DNA of 14,426 nucleotides, from contig CAZMVU010000123.1 in the NCBI GenBank assembly GCA_964569295.1, forward strand, positions 1-14,426, given 5' to 3'. Made by a program: the position numbers and the translations under genes. The stretch is from CAZMVU01 sp964569295 (GTDB lineage: Bacteria; Hydrogenedentota; Hydrogenedentia; Hydrogenedentales; JAGMZX01). Shown here one piece after another: positions 1 to 7,322 of the stretch. Below the pieces are notes generated by a model. The model was not told where the DNA came from, did not search any database, and saw only the letters and a list, made by a program, of their open reading frames with translations. The first letter of the stretch is position 1. Each line of letters opens with the position of its first letter.

Positions 1-254
1 GCCGCAGGCCCAGGTGGTGAATGGGTGTTTTTTCCAGCGCTGAAAGCGCGCGCTACAAAAAAAACCTATGGCTCGGGCTTTCAGCCCTGTGATTGCGGAT
101 GACAGATGACCTGGGCCTGCGGCCCAGGCTGGTATGGTACGGGCCGTTGGCCCTAAGAAACAGCCGTGCTAGAGCTTACACAAGGTGCCCGAATCACTTC
201 TTGTTGTTCTTTATACGAGTCAGTGCCTAAGGCACTAACGCGGGCGTTGCCCGC
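1..254. repeat. Cluster of GC-rich triloop hairpins (REP-like intergenic repeat)
   Basis: At least six perfect short inverted repeats, each with a 3-nt loop, lie in this gene-free stretch: 37-49 (loop gaa), 75-87 (ttc), 110-128 (tgc, 8-bp stem), 141-153 (gtt), 222-236 (taa) and 240-254 (gtt, stem GCGGGC/GCCCGC). A seventh is cut by the left edge: bases 1-15 are the exact reverse complement of 109-123, so the 110-128 hairpin seems to occur again in opposite orientation. None is followed by a T-run on either strand, so ordinary rho-independent terminators are unlikely. The regular triloop design resembles REP/BIME-type repeats, but that identity is an inference. The region lies downstream of lipB. 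Bases 255-388 show nothing more than a partial copy (369-380 matches 228-239 at 11 of 12 bases). Confidence 0.6.
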
Positions 255-388
255 AACCCAGAAGGGCAGAAAAACGTCGCAGTTTTCACACTCTATAAAG
301 CATTCTGTTGTAACAGGTTGCCGATGACCTCCGAAATCTTCTTGTCTTTTATTGCGCTTTACGATCTTTAAGGCACTGACATACCGGT

Positions 389-1030
389 TTACGTCTCGAA
401 GTGGCGGCGGAAGTGGGTTTCGAAGTGGCGGCGGATGATTGCCATGGGCGGGGCATGACCGAGGAGTTTTCGCAGGGAGGTCACCGGCCGGTCGGAAATA
501 CCGCAGGGTATAATGCAGCCGAAGTGGGCGAGGTTGGGGTCGACGTTGAGCGCGATGCCGTGGAAGGTGACCCACCGGTGTACGCCGATGCCCACGGCCG
601 CTACTTTTGCGCCTTCCACCCAGACGCCGGTGAGTCCGTCGACGCGCTCACCGGTGAGTCCGTAGCCGGCGAGTTGGTCGATGAGCACCTGTTCGAGCAT
701 GCGTAAGTACCAGCCGACAGCGCAGCGCCACTGGTTCAGGTCGAGCACGGGATAGGCTACGAGTTGGCCGGGGCCGTGGTAGGTTACGCCGCCGCCCCTG
801 TCCGTGGGGACTACGGCAATGCCGGCGGCATCGAGCTGCGCCCGGGTGCATACGATGTGCTCGTGTTTGGCGTTGCGCCCGAGGGTAATGACGGGTGTGT
901 GCTCGAGAAGAAAAAGAGCGTTGTCGTTTTGGCCGCGTTCAATGCTGTTGCGCCGCGCGGTCATGCGGGCGTAAGCCTCGGGGAACGGCACGCGGCCGGG
1001 CAGGTCGAATGTCTGGATGGGTTTGCGCAT
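389..1030 (-). CDS. lipB: LipB octanoyltransferase
   Basis: Transfers the octanoyl group from octanoyl-ACP to the lysine of lipoyl domains in the cytoplasm, the first step of de novo lipoate assembly before LipA inserts sulfur. The 213-aa length is normal. The family signature RGGGVTYHGPGQL is at residues 78-90, the conserved lysine is K142 (GAKVAAVGI), and the catalytic acyl-thioester cysteine is C176 in IIPCGI. K142 and C176 are spaced like K135 and C169 of E. coli LipB. The ATG at 1030 is the only good start at the right length, but it has no Shine-Dalgarno match. It lies 13 bp after the HAD gene stop, so translation may be coupled to that gene. It is the last gene of a cluster that starts with lipA. 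The extreme C-terminus carries a repeated RRHFET (200-205 and 208-213) from a 24-bp-period duplication. Confidence 0.96.
   Translation of the reverse strand: MRKPIQTFDLPGRVPFPEAYARMTARRNSIERGQNDNALFLLEHTPVITLGRNAKHEHIVCTRAQLDAAGIAVVPTDRGGGVTYHGPGQLVAYPVLDLNQWRCAVGWYLRMLEQVLIDQLAGYGLTGERVDGLTGVWVEGAKVAAVGIGVHRWVTFHGIALNVDPNLAHFGCIIPCGISDRPVTSLRKLLGHAPPMAIIRRHFETHFRRHFET
396..435 (-). repeat. 24-bp-period tandem duplication at the 3' end of lipB
   Basis: An identical 16-bp segment occurs at 396-411 and 420-435, offset by 24 bp (8 codons), so the reading frame is kept. It encodes the repeated RRHFET at the LipB C-terminus, beyond the conserved catalytic core. It looks like a slipped-strand or small tandem duplication that extended the tail of the protein without harm. 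Confidence 0.75.
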
Positions 1031-1043
1031 GGGCGTGGGGGGG

Positions 1044-1727
1044 TCAGGGCGCGGCGACGAGGGCGCGCAGCGCTTCGAGCCGCACGCCGCACAATGAGGT
1101 GACTACCGTGTCGGCCTGGCCGAGTTCCTTTGCCGAGAAAGAGTTCGTTACCGCGACACACCTCATGCCGGCCGCTTTTGCCGCAGCCACGCCGCTCACG
1201 GCATCCTCGATGGCCACACAGCGGTGGGGCGGGAGACCGAGGGCTTTGGCGGCGGCAAGGTAGATTTCGGGGTGCGGTTTTTTGTGCGTGATCCGGTCGC
1301 CATGAATCCAGGCATCGAGGCGGCCAGGGTCGACGCGTGCCGCCACGAGTGTTTCGCGTGATTTTTCGCCCGGACTCGCGGTGGCCAGGCCGACTTTCCA
1401 GTCGTGTGCTGCCACGGCGGCATCGATGAGAGCATGCACGCCGGGCATCGCGAGGTCGCCGGCTTCATGCAGCAGTTGCACGTAGTGTTTGTGCCGTGAC
1501 GCGAGGGCGGCGTCAATATCGACGGCCACCCCATATTTTTCTGCCGGCCCCTCGATATAGCGCACAGCGCCGGTGCCGATGAAGGGCCGGAAATCCCCGG
1601 GTGTCATCTTTGTATCGTAGAGTTCCCGGAACATGCGAATGGTCGCTTCGGCGACGACCGGTTCCGTATCGGCGATCACGCCGTCCACATCGAAAGCCAA
1701 GCCGAATTGTGTCATATCATTTACCAT
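1044..1727 (-). CDS. HAD-superfamily phosphatase, beta-phosphoglucomutase-like
   Basis: Predicted cytoplasmic Mg-dependent phosphohydrolase or phosphomutase of HAD subfamily I with a helical cap. All four motifs are present in 227 aa: motif I FDVDGVIADTE with nucleophile D13 and acid/base D15; motif II ATAS around T116-S118; motif III KKPHPEIY with K150; motif IV AIEDAVSGVAAAKAAG with E174/D175. The substrate cannot be read from the sequence. Relatives act on sugar phosphates, phosphoglycolate and other small phosphoesters. It starts 7 bp after the thrC stop and ends 13 bp before lipB, so it is surely co-transcribed with both. A second in-frame ATG at 1715 is possible; neither has a strong ribosome binding site. 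A role in threonine or lipoate metabolism is suggested only by position. Confidence 0.9.
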   Translation of the reverse strand: MVNDMTQFGLAFDVDGVIADTEPVVAEATIRMFRELYDTKMTPGDFRPFIGTGAVRYIEGPAEKYGVAVDIDAALASRHKHYVQLLHEAGDLAMPGVHALIDAAVAAHDWKVGLATASPGEKSRETLVAARVDPGRLDAWIHGDRITHKKPHPEIYLAAAKALGLPPHRCVAIEDAVSGVAAAKAAGMRCVAVTNSFSAKELGQADTVVTSLCGVRLEALRALVAAP

Positions 1728-1734
1728 GAAAGGT

Positions 1735-2832
1735 TCAAACCGGCGCTGCTTCCCGCAAGCCGACGGCCTCGAGAACGGCGTCTTCCTGCGCGTCGATGGT
1801 GATGGTTTCCTCGGCGGCTTTTATCGCGCTGTCGGGATCCTTCAGGCCGTGGCCAGTTAGAATGCAGACAATGCGGATGCGGTCGCCGACCAACGGTTTC
1901 ACGGTTTCGAAATAGCCGCTTTCCGCCAGCTTGATGATGCCGGCCACGCTCGCCGCGCTGGCGGGTTCGGCAAAGACGCCTTCGGTCTTGGCCATAAGTT
2001 TGTAAGCCTCTTTGATTTGGTGGTCTGTGACCATGCCAATGAGACCGCCGGACTCATCGCGTGCGGCTTCGGCGCTCTTCCAACTGGCGGGGTTGCCGAT
2101 GCGGATGGCGGTGGCGAAGGTCTGCGGCTTTTCGACGGGGTGTCCGAGCACGATGGGCGCGGAGCCTGCCGCTTGAAAACCAAGCATGCGCGGCAGATTA
2201 TCCGCACGGCCGGCTTCCTTGTATTCCTTGTAGCCTTTCCAATACGCAGTGATGTTGCCAGCGTTGCCCACCGGCATGGCCTGGCAGTCGGGGGCGAGTC
2301 CCTGCAGGTCGTCCACGATCTCGAATGCGCCGGATTTCTGACCTTCGATGCGGTAGGGGTTGATCGAATTCACGAGCGCTATGGGGTGCCGCTCGGTGAT
2401 GCCGCGCACAAGCTTGAGGGCTTCGTCGAAGTTGCCGCGAACCTGGATGACCTGCGCGCCGTGAATCATGGCCTGGGAGAGCTTGCCGAGCGCAATCTTG
2501 CCTTCCGGGATGAGGACGGCGCACTTGATGCCGGCGCGCGCGGCATAGGCGGCGGCGCTGGCGCTGGTGTTGCCGGTCGAGGCGCACATAACCACCTCGT
2601 AACCTTCCTCGATTGCCTTGGTGACCGCCATGGTCATGCCGCGATCCTTGAAAGAACCGGTCGGGTTGAGGCCCTCATACTTGAGCCACAACTCGATCTG
2701 CGGATGAATGGCGTCGCTCAGGTTGTAGGCGGGGATGAGCGGTGTCGAGCCTTCATTAAGGGTGATGACGCGGGTGTGTTCGGACACGGGCAGGTAGGCG
2801 CGGTAACGGTGAATGACCCCTTGGCGGAGCAT
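1735..2832 (-). CDS. thrC: Threonine synthase
   Basis: PLP enzyme that converts O-phospho-L-homoserine to L-threonine, the last step of the pathway. The 365-aa protein is of the short form. The PLP-binding lysine is K62 in NPTGSFKDRGM (57-66), followed by the substrate/PLP loop CASTGNTSAS (83-92) and the glycine-rich phosphate-binding loop PVGNAGNITAYWKGY (187-201). The ATG at 2832 is preceded by a purine-rich AAAAGGA about 9 nt upstream. It follows hom after 52 bp, the usual hom-thrC order. No homoserine kinase (thrB) gene lies in the window, so the intermediate enzyme must be encoded elsewhere. The fold is shared with threonine dehydratase, but the family-typical loops and the position beside hom favour ThrC. 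Confidence 0.95.
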   Translation of the reverse strand: MLRQGVIHRYRAYLPVSEHTRVITLNEGSTPLIPAYNLSDAIHPQIELWLKYEGLNPTGSFKDRGMTMAVTKAIEEGYEVVMCASTGNTSASAAAYAARAGIKCAVLIPEGKIALGKLSQAMIHGAQVIQVRGNFDEALKLVRGITERHPIALVNSINPYRIEGQKSGAFEIVDDLQGLAPDCQAMPVGNAGNITAYWKGYKEYKEAGRADNLPRMLGFQAAGSAPIVLGHPVEKPQTFATAIRIGNPASWKSAEAARDESGGLIGMVTDHQIKEAYKLMAKTEGVFAEPASAASVAGIIKLAESGYFETVKPLVGDRIRIVCILTGHGLKDPDSAIKAAEETITIDAQEDAVLEAVGLREAAPV

Positions 2833-2884
2833 GGCGCGGTTTCCTTTTCTCAGGTGGCAAAACTGCTTATGTTGCCGCGTGATG

Positions 2885-4162
2885 CTAGAGCACGCGGATA
2901 AGGTGTGTGGGTTCGGCGACGAATTCGAGGCGATCGATTTCCTCGATGGCTGCGGATACGCTCGACTCGACGGTGTCGTGGGTCATCATGACGATATGGG
3001 CCGGGGCGTCTTCGGCTTCTTCCTTCTGAATGATGGTGGCGATACTGACCCGGTGTTTGCCCAGGTGTGTGCATATGTCGCCGAGGACACCCGGATGGTC
3101 TTCCGTGGTGATGCGCAGGTAGTAGCGCCCGCGCAGCAGGCCGATATCGCGCAGGGGTATCTTGTGCGTGTATTGGAAGGGCGCCACCGCGGCGCCGCAG
3201 CCCTCGCGCCGGCCAATGTCGATAATGTCTGCCACTACGGCGCTCGCAGTGGGCAGACGGCCCGCGCCCCGGCCATAGTACAGGGTGGCATCGGCGATGT
3301 CGCTGTCGATATAGACGGCATTGAACTCATTACGCACAGCGCCGAGCAGGTGGTCTCTGGGCACGAGGGTGGGGTGGACGCGTGCATCCAACTCGCCGTC
3401 GACGCGCTGGACCACGGCCAGCAGCTTGATGAGGTAGCCCATCTCCGCGGCATACATCACATCGAGGTGGCTGACCTTGGTAATGCCCTCGATGTAGATA
3501 TCGTCGAGGTTGACCGGCGCCGAGTAACACAGCGATGCGAGGATGGTGCACTTGTGCGCGGTGTCGTGCCCCTCGATATCGAGATCCGGCGGGCTTTCCG
3601 CGAAGCCGGCGGCCTGGGCTTCGCGCAGCACATCGCCGAACCCGCGCTGCTCCTCGCCCATGCGGGTGAGGATGTAGTTGCAGGTGCCGTTGAGAATACC
3701 ATAGAGGTGGCGAATGTGGTTCGAGGCGAGGCTCTCGCGCACGGCCTTGATGATGGGGATGGTCCCGGCCACGGCCGCCTCGTAGCGCAGCTCGACGCCG
3801 TGCTTGCGCGCGGCCTCGTTGAATTCCGGGCCTGCCTTGGCGAGCAGCATCTTGTTCGCCGTGACCACATGTTTGCCGGCGGCCAGGGCCTCGAGCACGA
3901 ATGCGCGTGCCGGCTCGAACCCGCCGATCAGCTCACACACCACATCGACCGCGGGGTCGTTGATAAGGGCTCGCGCGTCGCCGCTGATGGTGACGTCGTC
4001 CAGGTCAAAGGCGTCGAAGGCGGCGGTGTTCATATCCGCCACATGCGTGAGATGTACTTCGACCCCGGATTTGTCCTTGATGACGGCCCCATTGGTGAGC
4101 AGGGTGTGTATTACCCCGCCGCCCACGGTGCCGGCACCGATAACGCCTACGCGACACACCAT
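2885..4162 (-). CDS. hom: Homoserine dehydrogenase with C-terminal ACT domain
   Basis: NAD(P)H-dependent reduction of aspartate semialdehyde to homoserine, the branch step towards threonine and methionine. The ATG at 4162 is chosen because it directly precedes the Rossmann motif VGVIGAGTVGGG (5-16) and has AGAAGGG about 9 nt upstream; the frame stays open upstream to 4279 but that part is unlike the family. Seen in order: nucleotide-binding domain, TANK with K104, the substrate motif NGTCNYILTRM (158-168), PPDLDIEGHDTAHK (191-204) with the catalytic lysine K204, and a C-terminal ACT domain from about 347 to 425 containing EDHPGVLGDI. The ACT domain implies allosteric feedback, probably by threonine. 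At 425 aa this is the monofunctional form, not fused to aspartokinase. Confidence 0.96.
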   Translation of the reverse strand: MVCRVGVIGAGTVGGGVIHTLLTNGAVIKDKSGVEVHLTHVADMNTAAFDAFDLDDVTISGDARALINDPAVDVVCELIGGFEPARAFVLEALAAGKHVVTANKMLLAKAGPEFNEAARKHGVELRYEAAVAGTIPIIKAVRESLASNHIRHLYGILNGTCNYILTRMGEEQRGFGDVLREAQAAGFAESPPDLDIEGHDTAHKCTILASLCYSAPVNLDDIYIEGITKVSHLDVMYAAEMGYLIKLLAVVQRVDGELDARVHPTLVPRDHLLGAVRNEFNAVYIDSDIADATLYYGRGAGRLPTASAVVADIIDIGRREGCGAAVAPFQYTHKIPLRDIGLLRGRYYLRITTEDHPGVLGDICTHLGKHRVSIATIIQKEEAEDAPAHIVMMTHDTVESSVSAAIEEIDRLEFVAEPTHLIRVL

Positions 4163-4260
4163 TGTATATTTCCCTTCTGTTTTGACTTGTGCTGCATGCG
4201 GCGCTTCGGTCCGGCGCCTTCTGTTCGGACGTTGTGCTGTTCGTGCGTGTGCAGCGGTAG

Positions 4261-4506
4261 CTACGTTTCCAATACGCACAGCACGTTGCCCACGCGCACC
4301 TCATCCCCTTCTGCGACGTGCTTTTCCGTGAGCGTGCCGGCCGTGGGACACGGCACGACGAAGGCCGCCTTGTCCGTGGTCAGTTCGAGCAGGTCGTCAT
4401 CCTGATTGAGCTGTGCGCCTTCGCGGGCGAGCCACATCGACACCGTGCCCCCGCGTACCGCGTCGTCTTCATCGCCCAAGTCGGGCAGTTTCACTTCATA
4501 GCGCAT
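4261..4506 (-). CDS. Stand-alone lipoyl-domain protein
   Basis: An 81-aa protein made of a single biotinyl/lipoyl-type domain. The predicted lipoylation site is K46 in LTTDKAAFVVP (42-52), the TDKA turn typical of E2 subunits of 2-oxoacid dehydrogenases; biotin carriers would show AMKM instead. The N-terminal MRYEVKLPDLGDED and the C-terminal AEGDEVRVGNVLCVLE match the two halves of the barrel. The E1-binding and acyltransferase domains of an E2 are absent, and no frame continues past the stop at 4261, so it is not a truncated ORF in this window. It lies 104 bp after lipA and 98 bp before hom, in the same cluster as lipB, so LipB and LipA could lipoylate its product. Its partner enzyme is unknown. 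The sequence does not resemble GcvH, which is longer. Confidence 0.85.
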   Translation of the reverse strand: MRYEVKLPDLGDEDDAVRGGTVSMWLAREGAQLNQDDDLLELTTDKAAFVVPCPTAGTLTEKHVAEGDEVRVGNVLCVLET

Positions 4507-4610
4507 GGCTAATCGCCTTTCTCTCGAAGGTCAACCATTGGGTTTTGCACGAAGCATCAATGCCAGGTCATGGCCTTTTCCCAAGATGCGCCTCCGCCCG
4601 CAGAGGGGTG

Positions 4611-5540
4611 TTACCTGCGTACCTCGAGCCGTGTTCGAAGCGCTGGTACTTCCAGCAGTGCCTCGGACTTGTAAGAGCTGCGCACAAAGGGGCCCGCCAC
4701 CGCAAAGGCGAAACCCATGGCATAAGCCTGTTGCTCGCAGGCCGCAAACTGTTCCGGACTGATATAGGCTGTCACGGGGCGATGTTTTGGTGTGGGCTGC
4801 AGGTATTGGCCCATGCTTACTGCTTCGCAGCCGGCGGCGTAGAGATCGGCGAGCGTGGCATGCACATCCGCCGTTGTTTCACCGCAGCCCAGCATAAATG
4901 CCGATTTGATAATGGTGTCCGGCGCGAGGCGCCGTGCGATGCGCAGACATTCGAGCGAGCCAGCGTAGGTGAAACGGCGATCGCGCATCGCCGGGAACAG
5001 ACGTTCGACAGTCTCGATGTTATGGCTGAAAACCTCGGGCTTGGCCGCAAGTACCGTGGCGATGCTGGCCTCGTCCTGGTTGAAATCCTGCACCAGCACC
5101 TCGATGGTGGTCTGCGGCGTCACCCGTTTCACCGCGCGGATCGTTGCTGCTATGTGTGCTGCGCCCTGGTCGGGCAGATCGTCGCGGGTGACGGAGGTGA
5201 TGACCATGTGTTTGAGGCCCAGGCGCCGGGCCGCTTCCGCCACTTCTGCCGGTTCCTGTGGGTCGGGCGCCGGGGCCCGGCCGCTGTTGACGGCGCAATA
5301 GGTGCAGTGACGGGTACACACATTCCCGAGCACCATGACCGTCGCTGTTCGGCGCGCCCAACACTCCGCGTGGTTCGGGCAGTGCGCGCTCTGGCATACG
5401 GTGTGCAGCGTGGCGCCGGCGAGCAAGTCTTTTACCTCGCGAAACGAGTCCCCCGAGGGCCAGGAACGGCGTATCCAGCTCGGAAAGCGGTGCGGCGTGC
5501 TGTTATCGTGGGTTTGGTGGCCTGTTTTCTGCATGGACAT
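4611..5540 (-). CDS. lipA: LipA lipoyl synthase
   Basis: Radical SAM enzyme that inserts two sulfur atoms into octanoyl groups on lipoyl domains. Numbered from the ATG at 5540 (309 aa): the auxiliary [4Fe-4S] cluster cysteines are C49, C54 and C60 (VCQSAHCPNHAEC), with the unusual serine ligand in RSSYKSE near 287-293; the radical SAM cluster is C75, C79 and C82 (CTRHCTYC). All catalytic elements are intact. The frame is open further upstream to 5576, but a TGCTATACT element ends 7 nt before 5540, so the start is either this ATG, possibly leaderless, or the ATG at 5534, which has GAGAG about 7 nt upstream. It is divergent from the MinD-like gene and is the first gene of the lipoate/threonine cluster that ends with lipB. 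Confidence 0.96.
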   Translation of the reverse strand: MSMQKTGHQTHDNSTPHRFPSWIRRSWPSGDSFREVKDLLAGATLHTVCQSAHCPNHAECWARRTATVMVLGNVCTRHCTYCAVNSGRAPAPDPQEPAEVAEAARRLGLKHMVITSVTRDDLPDQGAAHIAATIRAVKRVTPQTTIEVLVQDFNQDEASIATVLAAKPEVFSHNIETVERLFPAMRDRRFTYAGSLECLRIARRLAPDTIIKSAFMLGCGETTADVHATLADLYAAGCEAVSMGQYLQPTPKHRPVTAYISPEQFAACEQQAYAMGFAFAVAGPFVRSSYKSEALLEVPALRTRLEVRR

Positions 5541-5546
5541 ACTCTC

Positions 5547-5555
5547 AGTATAGCA
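5547..5555 (-). promoter_or_regulatory. Extended -10 element for lipA
   Basis: On the minus strand the sequence reads TGC-TATACT, a 5/6 match to the -10 hexamer with the TGN extension. No convincing -35 is seen 17-18 bp upstream, as is common for extended -10 promoters. The last T is at 5547, so a start 7 nt later falls on 5540, the A of the first lipA ATG, which predicts a leaderless or near-leaderless transcript. Confidence 0.5.
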
Positions 5556-5598
5556 AGGGCAAGCGGGATAAATCATATTCGCGCGCCCGCGGGATTTC

Positions 5599-5628
5599 TT
5601 GACAGAAATATGCGCTGCATGCTAAATT
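5599..5628 (+). promoter_or_regulatory. Promoter of the MinD/bactofilin operon
   Basis: A perfect TTGACA (-35) at 5599-5604, an 18-bp spacer, then TAAATT (-10) at 5623-5628 preceded by TGC (5620-5622), i.e. an extended -10. The start would fall near 5635, giving a leader of about 15 nt that contains the GGAG ribosome binding site just before the ATG at 5651. It lies in the 110-bp gap divergent from lipA. Confidence 0.65.
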
Positions 5629-5650
5629 CCCGAAAGGGGCTGGAGTCATC

Positions 5651-6613
5651 ATGACGAGTACACACGGGACCACGGCGCAGGCCCGTCCGGGGTCCGCGGC
5701 GGCTGATCCCCCGGCGCACCGCCAACCGCAGATTATGGTGGTAGGCGGCGGCAAAGGGGGGGTGGGCAAGACCTGTTTCTCGGTCAATGCAGCCATCGAG
5801 ATCGCGCGGCGTGGCTGGCGCGTTGTATTGCTGGATGCGGACTTGGGCTGCTCGAATGTCGAGACCGTGCTGGGCATGAAAGCAGCGGTGCGGCTGGACG
5901 ACTTTTTCGATTCGGCAACGCCCCGGGCGCTCGAGACGATAGTGTGCGATACGGCGTATGAGAACCTGCGGCTCATCCCCGGCACGACGGGCCTGCTGGA
6001 TGCGGCGAATCCACGTTATCAGCAAAAGGCGGCCCTTGTGCGGGAACTGCGCGGCATCGATGCGGACTTGGTGATTGTCGACCTCGATGCGGGGGCCCAC
6101 CTGAACACGCTGGATTTCTTTCTGCTGAGTGCGACCCATGGGGTCATTATCATCACGCCCGAGCGCACCAGCATCGACAACGCGTTCAAGTTCCTGCGCG
6201 GCGCTTTGTACCGGCGTATCGAACGCTTTTACCAGAGCCCCGAGGTGGGCATGTTGCTTAAGCGCAGCGAGTCGCTCACGAGTTTTGTCAACGGCTTGTA
6301 CCAGAGCCGGCACTTCGGCAACGGTGCGCGCGATCGTATCCGCAGCGAACTGGTGGCCCTGGCGCGCTCGATGTGCCCGAAGATTGTGGTGAATAAGGCG
6401 AACAACGCCTATGAAGCGCAGATTGCCGCCAACATCATAGGCAAGCATGCGCGGCGCCATTTGCTCGTGCGCCCGGACAATCTCGGCTTTTTGTATTTTG
6501 ACCGCACGGTTTCCGAATCGGTAAACTCCGGCGTGCCCTTCGTAGTCGGTCAACCTAAACGCAAGGTTTCCGGTTGTATTAGTGACATTGCCAATCGGCT
6601 GGGATACTTTTAA
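5651..6613 (+). CDS. MinD/FlhG-like ParA-family ATPase
   Basis: Cytoplasmic or membrane-associated P-loop ATPase of the deviant Walker A (SIMIBI) class. Residues 33-41 are GGKGGVGKT, with the signature lysine K36 before the canonical K40; the A' motif is LLDADLGCSNV (60-70) and the Walker B is VIVDLDAG (141-148). The stretch LNTLDFFLLSATHGVIIITPERTSIDNAF (from 151) is typical of a FlhG/FleN-like subgroup found next to cell-surface or motility genes in several phyla, rather than chromosomal ParA or MinD proper. The first 25 residues are a polar, Pro/Ala-rich extension. No amphipathic MinD-like C-terminal helix is obvious, as the protein ends NRLGYF. It starts with a GGAG site and ends 2 bp before the bactofilin start, so it probably positions or regulates the bactofilin scaffold; that role is inferred. 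Confidence 0.9.
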   Translation: MTSTHGTTAQARPGSAAADPPAHRQPQIMVVGGGKGGVGKTCFSVNAAIEIARRGWRVVLLDADLGCSNVETVLGMKAAVRLDDFFDSATPRALETIVCDTAYENLRLIPGTTGLLDAANPRYQQKAALVRELRGIDADLVIVDLDAGAHLNTLDFFLLSATHGVIIITPERTSIDNAFKFLRGALYRRIERFYQSPEVGMLLKRSESLTSFVNGLYQSRHFGNGARDRIRSELVALARSMCPKIVVNKANNAYEAQIAANIIGKHARRHLLVRPDNLGFLYFDRTVSESVNSGVPFVVGQPKRKVSGCISDIANRLGYF

Positions 6614-6615
6614 CC

Positions 6616-7320
6616 GTGTCAGACAAGAAGCAAGCGAACAACGACCAAGCCCGGATCGACTTGGATGCCGAGGCCCGGGAAAGCTATCAGAAGCTCAACA
6701 AGGCTGGCCGCAAGGGCCTCTTCGGCAAATTCAGCGACCGGCTCAACGACGCTATCACATCGAGCCGCGGACCGGAGCGGGAAAGCGATGCCGCCGCAGA
6801 AAGCGCCGGCCAGCCGCAGGTGACCGCCGACCATCTGGCCATGCGCCGTGCCAGGACGGTGAAGGCCCAGAGCATGACCATCCCCGAGGGGGTGATTGTC
6901 GAGGGCAACCTCTCCGGCGCCACGGACACCGAGATCGCGGGCCGGGTAGACGGCGATGTTACGGTCGAAGGCCGTTTGTACCTTGGCAAGAGCGCACTTG
7001 TTTCGGGCAATGTGCGGGCGACCGGCGCCAAGATCGAGGGGCTGGTCGAAGGCAAGGTCGAATGCAGCGAATGGCTCGAACTCTACGAAACGGGCCGCCT
7101 CAATGCAGACGTGGTTGCCGGCAAGCGAATAAACCTGGCGGGCCAGGTGTATGGGAATGTGACCACGCCAGGCGTATTGCACATGCTGGGAAGTTGTAAG
7201 GTCAATGGCGATATTAAGGTTCGAAATCTACACATGGACGAAGGGGCGGCGCTCAACGGCGCGTGCATCATGCGGGCGCCCAGTCAGCGCGGGGCGTCTT
7301 CCCAACAAGGAGGTGCGTAA
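6616..7320 (+). CDS. Bactofilin (polymer-forming cytoskeletal protein)
   Basis: 234 aa. The first 80 residues are charged and probably disordered, and residues about 84-218 form the bactofilin beta-helix domain (DUF583/PF04519). The rungs are visible as repeating hydrophobic/glycine units such as VIVEGNLSGA, TEIAGRVDGDVTVEGRLYLG, LVSGNVRATG and AKIEGLVEGKVECS. Bactofilins self-assemble into nucleotide-free filaments that scaffold envelope enzymes, stalks, polar proteins or chromosome segregation factors. The start is a GTG at 6616, 2 nt after the ATPase stop and without a strong ribosome binding site, so translation is probably coupled. The C-terminal tail is polar (QRGASSQQGGA) and its coding sequence holds the ribosome binding site of the next gene. 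Whether it is membrane-tethered is not visible; there is no transmembrane segment. Confidence 0.93.
   Translation: MSDKKQANNDQARIDLDAEARESYQKLNKAGRKGLFGKFSDRLNDAITSSRGPERESDAAAESAGQPQVTADHLAMRRARTVKAQSMTIPEGVIVEGNLSGATDTEIAGRVDGDVTVEGRLYLGKSALVSGNVRATGAKIEGLVEGKVECSEWLELYETGRLNADVVAGKRINLAGQVYGNVTTPGVLHMLGSCKVNGDIKVRNLHMDEGAALNGACIMRAPSQRGASSQQGGA
7307..7314 (+). promoter_or_regulatory. Ribosome binding site deciding the start of the YugP-like gene
   Basis: AAGGAGGT at 7307-7314 is a near-perfect Shine-Dalgarno sequence inside the 3' end of the bactofilin gene. It sits 8-9 nt before a GTG at 7323 but about 18 nt before the ATG at 7332, so it favours the GTG start. Confidence 0.6.
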
Positions 7321-7322
7321 CG

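Noticed and set aside
222..254. Tandem hairpins as a rho-independent terminator for lipB
   Set aside because: No T-run follows either stem on the minus strand, and they lie over 130 bp past the lipB stop.
4163..4279. N-terminal extension of homoserine dehydrogenase (39 residues)
   Set aside because: The extension is Arg-rich and unlike the family, while the ATG at 4162 directly precedes the Rossmann motif and has a good ribosome binding site.
2813..4405. 530-aa open frame on the plus strand
   Set aside because: It is antisense to hom, where the minus strand has clear Rossmann, catalytic and ACT motifs. Long antisense frames are common in GC-rich genes, and its product has no recognisable fold.
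4261..4506. Biotin carrier (BCCP) or GcvH
   Set aside because: The modified-lysine turn is TDKA rather than AMKM, and the protein is too short and lacks the GcvH flanking motifs.
5573..6553. 326-aa open frame on the minus strand
   Set aside because: Antisense to the MinD-like ATPase with intact Walker motifs.
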